A DNA stretch of 11,681 nt. Source: Gammaproteobacteria bacterium. GTDB taxonomy: Bacteria > Pseudomonadota > Gammaproteobacteria > Pseudomonadales > Azotimanducaceae. Where the stretch lies: the NCBI GenBank assembly GCA_018667205.1, contig JABIVN010000298.1, forward strand, positions 1-11,681, written 5' to 3'. Shown here piece by piece: positions 6,568-11,681 of this stretch. The position numbers and the translations under genes are program-made. Under the pieces are notes generated by a model. The model saw nothing but the letters and a program-made list of their open reading frames with translations. It ran no database searches and was not told where the DNA came from. Each line of letters starts with the position of its first letter. The stretch's first letter is position 1.

Positions 6568-7731
6568 ATGCTAGCCAATAATCTTACATTGACTCCGTTG
6601 TTGGAGATGATCGCTGCACAGGCAGGGGAGGCGGACTCGAATCGTTCCGTTTCGCCGCAAGTCATCAGTGAGTTAAAGAAAAACGATATTATGCGCTTCA
6701 CAGCCGCCGAGTCCTTGGGTGGGTTAGATCAATCCTGCACAAGAGTCGGGCAGGAGCTAGAGGCGATTGCCGCGGCGTGTAGTTCAACGGCTTGGTGTCT
6801 CTGGAATCACCTGAGCACCTTTCACTTTTTTTGCGGTTTGCTTGGGCCAAAGCACGCAGACTTCCTTAGTGAGATTGTCCGCAATTATGAGTGGGTTTGT
6901 TTCCCTGCGGGTGCAAGCACGGCGGTGAAAGGATTGCAGGCGAATCAAGAAATTTTGCTAGAGGGAAAAGCAGCGTTTGGGTCCGGTGCGCGGTACGGGG
7001 AATGGGCCGGTGTGGCTTTTATGCACGAAGACGACCGGGCACCGAGTTTCTCCATGGTCAATTTAAGCCAATCAGGCGTGGGTATCGATCGTAATTGGTT
7101 TGCGATGAGCCTGCGCGCCAGTGCCACGGATACCGTTCTCTATGAAGGCGCCAAAATTCCTGCGTCGCGCCGAGTCGAGTTTCCGTTCATGTATCGGGTG
7201 CCTTTCAGAGATCCGGGTCGCCCGATGATTGCCCACCGTTACCGGGAGGATTGGGTTGGGTTATCAGATATGTGGTTAGGTGCTATTGCTGTTGGTTTGA
7301 CGCAAGCAGCGCTTGATGAAGTGACGGAAGGCATTAAGGGTCGCGTAGCAATTATGGGTGTAAAGGTGGCAGAACGGCCAACGGTGCATGTCAATCTGGG
7401 GCAGGCCCAAGCGAGGATAAATTCAGCCAGGGATACAGCTTTTGCAGCTTTAGCAGAAACTGATGAGCGCATGGACATCCAGAAAACGCCTGACGAAACA
7501 GACTATTTGAGACAACTTTCAGCATCGATGAGTGCCTTGCAACAATGCGAAGACGCGATGCGTTTGCTATTGCGTGTGATGGGCGGCAATGGGCTGCGTG
7601 AAGGTCCAGCTTTTGAACGACGTTTTCGCGATTTACAGGCGATGCCTCTACACATCAATGCGCATCAGGACCGTGTGAGCGAGCAGTTTGGTCGGCACCT
7701 GCTGGGGCTGCCAACAGAAAATCCTTTTTAG
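6568..7731 (+). CDS. acyl-CoA dehydrogenase-fold flavoprotein, group D flavin monooxygenase-like
   Basis: A complete 387-residue protein of the acyl-CoA dehydrogenase superfamily. An N-terminal helical part holds AAACSSTAW (68-76). A middle beta part has GSGARYGEWAGVAF (138-151) and WFAMSLRASATDTV (177-190). The C-terminal helices contain MGGNGLREGP (338-347) and an RRFRDLQA segment (351-358). The region between, and the ending with FGRHLLGLP (374-382), resemble two-component flavin monooxygenases such as HsaA and 4-hydroxyphenylacetate hydroxylase relatives more than true acyl-CoA dehydrogenases. Those enzymes hydroxylate aromatic or heterocyclic substrates using reduced flavin from a separate reductase, which is absent here. 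It follows the hydrolase pseudogene by 102 bp but seems to have its own promoter. The superfamily is secure; the monooxygenase role is inferred, and a dehydrogenase is still possible. Confidence 0.87.
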   Translation: MLANNLTLTPLLEMIAAQAGEADSNRSVSPQVISELKKNDIMRFTAAESLGGLDQSCTRVGQELEAIAAACSSTAWCLWNHLSTFHFFCGLLGPKHADFLSEIVRNYEWVCFPAGASTAVKGLQANQEILLEGKAAFGSGARYGEWAGVAFMHEDDRAPSFSMVNLSQSGVGIDRNWFAMSLRASATDTVLYEGAKIPASRRVEFPFMYRVPFRDPGRPMIAHRYREDWVGLSDMWLGAIAVGLTQAALDEVTEGIKGRVAIMGVKVAERPTVHVNLGQAQARINSARDTAFAALAETDERMDIQKTPDETDYLRQLSASMSALQQCEDAMRLLLRVMGGNGLREGPAFERRFRDLQAMPLHINAHQDRVSEQFGRHLLGLPTENPF

Positions 7732-7767
7732 ACATTAGTACATTTCCAAACCGTCGTTTTTTTGGGT

Positions 7768-8133
7768 CTACTGGAAAACCTTAGGAAGCACCCATTGGCC
7801 ATTTTTGTTGCAGGTAAACTCGGCCTTTCGTTCTACCATACTCAGGTCAAGGCCGCGGTAGTAATCAGGGTTATCACCGCTCCACCTTAGATCCTTGTCG
7901 TCATCATCAAAAGTAACCTGTAGTAAAAACAGTACTTTCCTATCGATGTAGGGATCGTTGGCATATGACATGATCAGTTCGAGTTTAGAAAAATGAATAT
8001 ATCCTTCAGACTCGATTGAAAGAGGTGAATAGATATTATCCTGGGTAAGTGTCTGCAGGTCATTTTGACTAACGATATGGTTTGAACGGCGGTCGCCGAC
8101 AAGGAATCTCCTGACATTTTTAGACGACGTCAT
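7768..8133 (-). CDS. DUF952-like small protein
   Basis: A 121-residue soluble protein. The centre, SPLSIESEGYIHFSKLE (36-52), matches the DUF952 pattern of an (E/D)G-hydrophobic-IH-(F/L)S signature. VLFLLQVTFDDDDKDLRW (67-84) and a YYRGLDLSMVE segment (91-101) match its later strands, ending with a W-x-LP tail. DUF952 proteins are small cytosolic proteins of unknown function. AAGGAT lies just upstream of ATG 8133, 3-4 nt away, slightly short but usable. The gene converges on the flavoprotein gene with only 36 bp between and no clear terminator. Behind it, 8134-8343 (210 bp) separates it from the end of the Rieske gene; apart from this gene's start region nothing recognisable was seen there. 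It may be unrelated to the catabolic genes. Confidence 0.72.
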   Translation of the reverse strand: MTSSKNVRRFLVGDRRSNHIVSQNDLQTLTQDNIYSPLSIESEGYIHFSKLELIMSYANDPYIDRKVLFLLQVTFDDDDKDLRWSGDNPDYYRGLDLSMVERKAEFTCNKNGQWVLPKVFQ

Positions 8134-8343
8134 TCATCCTTGACGTGCGTATAGAAATGAAGGGCGATGGTCAGCAGAAAACCTGGGTTCGGGGTTGCGT
8201 GGGTCAACTTTCCTTAGACACCGCCAGGGAGTTCTTTGAAATAAAAAACGCTAAAAATAGTATGTGCCTATGCGGGAGCGAAAACCTAACGTTCATGGGT
8301 TTAGCTGGGGCAGCACACAGTTTGGCTACATTATCGAATGGAT

Positions 8344-9516
8344 CTAGGCGCCTTGGGTCATAAACCGGTCTACCCATGCGTGGTAATTTTGCACCGCCGG
8401 TTCATTTCTGCCGTAAACAAATGATTGATTGGCGCCCGAGTTGATCGATTGCTGAATGCCAAAGCCAATGCGGTAATCTTCATCCTTGACGGCTTGTAAG
8501 ACCATCGCACTAAAGTTTTCGGTAGCGTCAATTTGTTCTTTTGTCTCTGGAGGTTTCGCTGACAGAATATACTGAATGGTTTCAGTGGTGTCAGGTTCGG
8601 GGCCAGGGAATATCTGGCTAACTAGGCAATGATCACCAAGGATGCCAGAAATAGACAGGTTGGGAAAACAAGAATGAATCAGGCGAATATGCTGTCCGGG
8701 ATTCCAGGTTGATTTTTCTTGCTTGGACAGGTCACCTAATGTCTTGCGACCAAACGTCAGTCGCTGGTGCGGCCCATAGGTGTCCAATACCAATAAGTTC
8801 CCGACGGTGTGTTGCCCAACGGTTTTACCGTGAACCAGATTGTGATGGTAGGCCTCAAGATAGCCATCCATCGTGATTTTCCAACCGGGGCTTTTCAATA
8901 CTCGACTGTCGTGAAGGTGCCAGTCAGCGAGTGTCAGCGTATCAAGTTCTGCAGCGAAATCACCAAGCCACTCATCCAAGTCAAAATGTGCCTGCGGTGT
9001 CAAACTGACCCAAATTAATCCACTGCGTTCTTCGCAAGGTAGCTCTGTCAACCCGTACTGTGAATAGTCTAACTCCCCAAACGTTTCGGCAGCATATCTT
9101 CCTATGAGAGCGCCGTCTCGGTCATAGGTCCAGGCGTGGTAAGGGCATGCAAAAACTCGATTCGATGAGCGTCCATCTTCGCAAAGTCGGGCACCGCGGT
9201 GCCGGCAGGCATTCAGGAAACATTTGACGTTTCCCTGATCGTTTCGACACAGGATGATCGGAGTTTCCATCACGGTCATCGCCTTATAATCACCCGCTTC
9301 GGGAAGTTCTAATGATAGTGCTAAAGCGAGTGGAAGGTTTTTGAAAATACGTTCACGTTCAGCGGTGTATCGCTGGCGGTTGGTATAAGCGTCGACAGGC
9401 ATTTGCATCGGTTCCGGCGCCATGTCGGTCGTGTGATTCTGAAAATGATCCAGCGCCCTGGTTGCCAGGCCCATCAGTTCTTCGTGGCGAGATTTTTTAG
9501 TCACAACAGTACTCAC
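8344..9516 (-). CDS. Rieske non-heme iron oxygenase, large (alpha) subunit
   Basis: A complete 390-residue aromatic-ring-hydroxylating-type oxygenase. The Rieske [2Fe-2S] ligands are C104, H106 (CRH) and C124, H127 (CPYH). The catalytic mononuclear iron site aligns MDGYLEAYHHNLVH (216-229) with the naphthalene dioxygenase segment ending in D-A-Y-H-x4-H. That makes H224 and H229 the histidine ligands, with Glu (E221) at the position of the bridging Asp. D347 in the C-terminal helix is the likely third ligand. The start is GTG at 9516, inside a 4-bp GTGA overlap with the stop of the NTF2-like gene, so the two are translationally coupled. A ferredoxin/reductase is required but not encoded here. 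The enzyme would mono- or dihydroxylate, or demethylate, a substrate that cannot be named. Confidence 0.95.
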   Translation of the reverse strand: MSTVVTKKSRHEELMGLATRALDHFQNHTTDMAPEPMQMPVDAYTNRQRYTAERERIFKNLPLALALSLELPEAGDYKAMTVMETPIILCRNDQGNVKCFLNACRHRGARLCEDGRSSNRVFACPYHAWTYDRDGALIGRYAAETFGELDYSQYGLTELPCEERSGLIWVSLTPQAHFDLDEWLGDFAAELDTLTLADWHLHDSRVLKSPGWKITMDGYLEAYHHNLVHGKTVGQHTVGNLLVLDTYGPHQRLTFGRKTLGDLSKQEKSTWNPGQHIRLIHSCFPNLSISGILGDHCLVSQIFPGPEPDTTETIQYILSAKPPETKEQIDATENFSAMVLQAVKDEDYRIGFGIQQSINSGANQSFVYGRNEPAVQNYHAWVDRFMTQGA

Positions 9517-10097
9517 CCTAATTCTAAAGGACCGTGGTTATCGATGAAGCTTTGCCAAGCGGGAAGAGCCTCGGGGTAATCCGCCGCAAAGCGGGTGTCG
9601 CCCATTAGCACTCGGTTAGCTTGATTTAAACCCTGGCTGTATTCAGTGGCAGGAACGTAATACAGGAACGAAATAACGCGTTTACAGAAACGCCATTGGC
9701 CGTTTGGTTCCCGGCGATAATCATCTGCGTAGCGCATAGCCGCAATTGAGACAACGCCATTGGGTGTCGTTTCTGCGTGACTGAGTACCAACCCTTGCGC
9801 TTTGTCAGGGTCGTTGGCGTCCATTATGACGGTGGTATCGTGGGTCCAATGATAAGCAGGACCACGAATTTTAAATGTCTTTTCAAACATGGTTTGAATC
9901 GCTTTCTTTCCTTCGGCCACCATTGAACCATTGGGTGCATCAAAGCAGGCATCATCAGAGAACAGACTCATCAGTCTATCCATGTCGTGTTCATCACAGG
10001 CAATGGCATAAGCGGTAACAATGTCGCGAATCGCTTCTTTTGACTCCAGCCGGTCTAGGCGCTCTGCTAAAGCCTCAAGAGTAAGTGTATTGACCAT
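9513..10097 (-). CDS. NTF2/SnoaL-like protein, possible Rieske oxygenase partner
   Basis: A 194-residue cytosolic protein with the SnoaL-like (NTF2 superfamily) pattern. An N-terminal helix contains SKEAIRDIVTAYAIACDEHD (19-38) and leads to LMSLFSDDACFD (42-53). A further helix and strands follow, with HWTHDTTVIMD (82-92), a long strand around GVVSIAAMRYADDYRR (114-129) and WRFCKRVI (134-141). The same fold forms beta subunits of Rieske dioxygenases, and the stop overlaps the GTG of the Rieske alpha subunit. It may therefore be a structural partner, or a separate isomerase, dehydratase or cyclase acting on the product. The start is good: AGGAGA (complement of 10107-10112) lies 9 nt before the ATG. 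It is the first gene of a two-gene operon transcribed leftward from the repeat-rich intergenic region. Confidence 0.87.
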   Translation of the reverse strand: MVNTLTLEALAERLDRLESKEAIRDIVTAYAIACDEHDMDRLMSLFSDDACFDAPNGSMVAEGKKAIQTMFEKTFKIRGPAYHWTHDTTVIMDANDPDKAQGLVLSHAETTPNGVVSIAAMRYADDYRREPNGQWRFCKRVISFLYYVPATEYSQGLNQANRVLMGDTRFAADYPEALPAWQSFIDNHGPLELG

Positions 10098-10267
10098 TAT
10101 TAATTTTCTCCTGCCCTGATCGATTGTCGGGCGTTATCAGTTAAGAGATCTACTTCCCTTTGCGTTTCAATATCTGAACAAGCTGTTTTCAGTCCGCGAA
10201 ATTCTCGCAAACACCTAGGGTCCTAACCTCGCACTTTAGCAGTAATTTCGGCTAATTTACCCTATGT

Positions 10268-10281
10268 ACATGGTGCCATGT
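10268..10281. promoter_or_regulatory. 14-bp inverted repeat, candidate operator
   Basis: ACATGG and CCATGT pair perfectly around a 2-bp centre (TG). It lies 170 bp upstream of the NTF2-like gene start. A short dyad like this suits a dimeric regulator, but 6-bp arms also occur by chance. Confidence 0.35.
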
Positions 10282-10382
10282 GTGAGTTCGCCGCGGTTTG
10301 GCATCATGATATTGGAATAATGCGAAAACCCGGTTGTGTTCGCGCTTGACGCTCTGGTGTGAATTTTTAGCTGGCTTGTAAA

Positions 10383-10418
10383 GGCTCAACCCATCGTTAG
10401 ACATAAATTGGTTGAGCC
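10383..10418. repeat. perfect 9-bp inverted repeat with an 18-nt loop
   Basis: GGCTCAACC (10383-10391) and GGTTGAGCC (10410-10418) are exact complements. The hairpin is GC-rich enough to be stable in RNA, but no T-run follows on the plus strand and only TTT on the minus strand, so a standard intrinsic terminator is not supported. It could be an operator, a small-RNA hairpin or a mobile-element scar. Confidence 0.5.
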
Positions 10419-10607
10419 CGCAGGACCGCAGTTGTTTTCTACCGCAGGCAGTTAAGGCACCAAGCAAACGCCAACATTTAGCAGCTAGATTAGGCCTTTT
10501 TTATGCGGAGGGGATCATAGCACAGGGTTAAAAAACGAAATAAAAGCCGCTGGTGCATTCAGTCTAATTTGGGTGGTACATTAAAAAAGTATCCGCTTGT
10601 CTTATTG

Positions 10608-10625
10608 AACACAACCAATTGTGTT
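10608..10625. promoter_or_regulatory. 18-bp inverted repeat, candidate operator of the FAD monooxygenase
   Basis: AACACAA (10608-10614) and TTGTGTT (10619-10625) are perfect arms around CCAA. This is a typical size for a TetR- or GntR-type operator. It lies 173 bp before the FAD monooxygenase start, upstream of the candidate promoter. No T-run follows, so it is not a terminator. Confidence 0.45.
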
Positions 10626-10696
10626 TCTGGCAGTGGCAGTCATTTCAGGACCGAAGAGCGGTTACCGACTGACTCAGCCAAGTGAGGCTCCGCAAC

Positions 10697-10726
10697 TTGC
10701 TATCGGGTCGGCTGTTCCAATATAGT
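10697..10726 (+). promoter_or_regulatory. candidate sigma-70 promoter of the FAD monooxygenase
   Basis: TTGCTA (10697-10702; four of six matches) is followed after 18 bp by TATAGT (10721-10726; five of six). This predicts a start near 10733 and a leader of about 65 nt containing the tandem repeats. A second -10-like box, TATAAA (10755-10760), has no good -35 and is an alternative. Confidence 0.4.
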
Positions 10727-10790
10727 CTTGGCTGTACCAACGTAGTTTTGCCTGTATAAATAGAGTATCGCCCTGTTAATGAGTGTTAGG
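10711..10790 (+). repeat. degenerate 20-bp tandem repeats before the FAD monooxygenase
   Basis: Three adjacent 20-bp units lie at 10711-10730, 10731-10750 and 10751-10770. Units 1 and 2 agree at 16 of 20 positions, 1 and 3 at 13 of 20, and 2 and 3 at 12 of 20. The shared pattern is CTGT, then AA at positions 9-10, then AGT at 14-16. A weaker fourth unit (10772-10790) starts CCTGT but has one base deleted. The array ends 7 bp before the start codon. Two helical turns per unit would suit a regulator array, but decayed slippage repeats are also possible. Confidence 0.5.
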
Positions 10791-10797
10791 TAATGAG

Positions 10798-11681
10798 ATG
10801 AAGGTTATTATAGTTGGCGCCGGTATTGGCGGATCTACACTGGCGTTGTCCCTGGCTCATTTAGGGATTGATTACACATTGATAGAGCAAGCACCTGCCC
10901 TGACAACGGTAGGAGCCGGTATTCAACTAAGCCCAAACGGTGTCCGAGTGCTCGAGCAACTAGGGCTTGGGGAACAGCTAAAACAGTTCTGTACAGAACC
11001 TGACTTTCATAAATATAGCGTTTGGGATTCGGGTGAAACTGTCCTAAAAACGCCTCTGAAATCGATGGTAAAAGCGACCTACGAGCACGCGTACTACCAT
11101 GCCCACCGAGCGGACCTGATAGACCTTCTGACTGTAGCACTTGATCCATCCAAGCTTCTAATGAATACCCGTGTTGCAACTGTCGAACAGAATGAGCATG
11201 GCGCCTGGGTAACCACAACTGATGGCCATCGAATCGAAGGCGATGTCATCGTTGGTGCAGATGGAATTCATTCCCTGGTGCGTGAACAGGTATTTAGGCC
11301 TGGCAGTCCAAGGGATTCCGGGTACGCAAGTTGGCGAGGCGTCATCGATAGTGATGCTATCGCTCATTTGGATATCCCTGTGTCAGCCTATGTCGATATG
11401 GGTCCGCGGCTGTCGTTTGTTTACTACTTTGTTTCAGGCGGCAAGAAATTCAATTGGTTAGCGTTGGGTAGAACGCATGATCCTCTCAGGGAATCGTGGT
11501 CACAAACAGCAACTCGTGAGGATGTGATCGCCGCTTTTGATGGCTGGTACGAGCGTCCCAAACAAATTATTGAAGCGACACCAACGATCTTTGTCACTGC
11601 CCTGCACGACCGAGAGCCACTTGATTCTTGGGTAAGCGGCAGAATTGCACTGATGGGAGACGCTGCGCACGCCATGTTGCC
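10798..11681 (+). CDS. FAD-dependent aromatic hydroxylase (salicylate hydroxylase type), N-terminal part
   Basis: The frame starts at ATG 10798, with AGG at 10788-10790 as a weak ribosome site, and is open to the right edge (294 codons). The three class A flavoprotein monooxygenase signatures are present: the dinucleotide-binding GAGIGG (residues 7-12), the DG motif in VGADGIHS (152-159) and the GD motif in ALMGDAAHAM (284-293). A GAGIQLSPNG segment (39-48) is typical of salicylate and 3-hydroxybenzoate 6-hydroxylase relatives. Such enzymes use NAD(P)H and O2 to hydroxylate an activated aromatic ring and need no separate reductase. About 100 C-terminal residues are expected beyond the window. 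It is divergent from the NTF2-Rieske operon. The class is secure; the substrate is unknown. Confidence 0.92.
   Translation, partial: MKVIIVGAGIGGSTLALSLAHLGIDYTLIEQAPALTTVGAGIQLSPNGVRVLEQLGLGEQLKQFCTEPDFHKYSVWDSGETVLKTPLKSMVKATYEHAYYHAHRADLIDLLTVALDPSKLLMNTRVATVEQNEHGAWVTTTDGHRIEGDVIVGADGIHSLVREQVFRPGSPRDSGYASWRGVIDSDAIAHLDIPVSAYVDMGPRLSFVYYFVSGGKKFNWLALGRTHDPLRESWSQTATREDVIAAFDGWYERPKQIIEATPTIFVTALHDREPLDSWVSGRIALMGDAAHAML

Larger units (their letters stand above)
10098..10797. other. 700-bp divergent intergenic region with several repeats
   Basis: No supported protein gene lies between the two divergent catabolic genes. A 71-codon minus-strand frame (10252-10467) and a plus-strand frame open to about 10533 resemble nothing recognised and are probably chance. 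The region holds four structured elements listed separately: palindromes at 10268-10281, 10383-10418 and 10608-10625, and 20-bp tandem repeats at 10711-10790. CCGCAG also occurs at 10418, 10426 and 10442, in steps of 8 and 16 bp. No tRNA-like sequence or transposase was seen. It could hold operators, an unannotated small RNA, or the remains of a lost gene. Confidence 0.6.

Noticed and set aside
7738..7785. Possible bidirectional terminator between the flavoprotein and DUF952-like genes
   Set aside because: TTTCCA/TGGAAA encloses a 21-nt loop and the T-run lies inside the loop, not after the stem.
8145..8363. 72-codon plus-strand frame upstream of the Rieske 3' end
   Set aside because: No ribosome site, no family resemblance, and it overlaps the Rieske stop.
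10383..10418. Integron attC site
   Set aside because: The arms do fit RYYYAAC/GTTRRRY, but the element is only about 36 bp and lacks inner L boxes, and no integrase or cassette array is present.
10252..10467. 71-codon minus-strand frame in the intergenic region
   Set aside because: Composition and content match no known protein; it contains the inverted repeat and is probably chance.

Overview
The window looks like chromosomal DNA of a Gram-negative proteobacterium, most likely a marine or aquatic gammaproteobacterium. Three things suggest this: moderate GC, Shine-Dalgarno-type starts, and a SrmB-like DEAD-box helicase beside oxygenase-rich catabolic genes. The placement rests on protein style only; there is no rRNA or other marker gene here.

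Layout from left to right. (1) 1-896, minus strand: the N-terminal 298 residues of a SulP-family anion transporter, cut by the left edge, with a near-perfect 21-bp palindrome just upstream. (2) 1168-1932, minus: a classical NAD-type short-chain dehydrogenase with an 11-bp triple repeat in its leader. (3) 2166-3590, plus: a SrmB-like DEAD-box RNA helicase whose family N-terminus is encoded upstream of any ATG/GTG/TTG start, so a CTG start is proposed. (4) 3678-4172, minus, and 4308-5594, plus: a divergent pair of an SRPBCC (START-like) protein and a soluble cytochrome P450. (5) 5637-6465, plus: a secreted alpha/beta-hydrolase gene that is broken three ways: a 14-bp repeat expansion, Ser-to-Arg at the nucleophile, and an in-frame TGA. 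(6) 6568-7731, plus: an acyl-CoA-dehydrogenase-fold flavoprotein resembling group D flavin monooxygenases, probably from a leaderless mRNA. (7) 7768-8133, minus: a small DUF952-like protein. (8) 8344-10097, minus: a translationally coupled pair, an NTF2/SnoaL-like protein followed by a Rieske oxygenase large subunit. (9) 10098-10797: a 700-bp divergent intergenic region rich in inverted and tandem repeats. (10) 10798-11681, plus: the N-terminal part of a salicylate-hydroxylase-type FAD monooxygenase, cut by the right edge.

Four different oxygenase chemistries (P450, group D-like flavoprotein, Rieske non-heme iron, class A flavoprotein hydroxylase) lie within about 7.4 kb, with an SDR, an SRPBCC protein and an NTF2-like protein. 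This suggests an accessory island for oxidative breakdown of a hydrophobic substrate such as an aromatic, terpenoid or steroid. The substrate cannot be read from the sequence. No reductase, ferredoxin or transcriptional regulator is encoded here, so electron-transfer partners and control must lie elsewhere. No mobile element, CRISPR array, tRNA or rRNA was seen.
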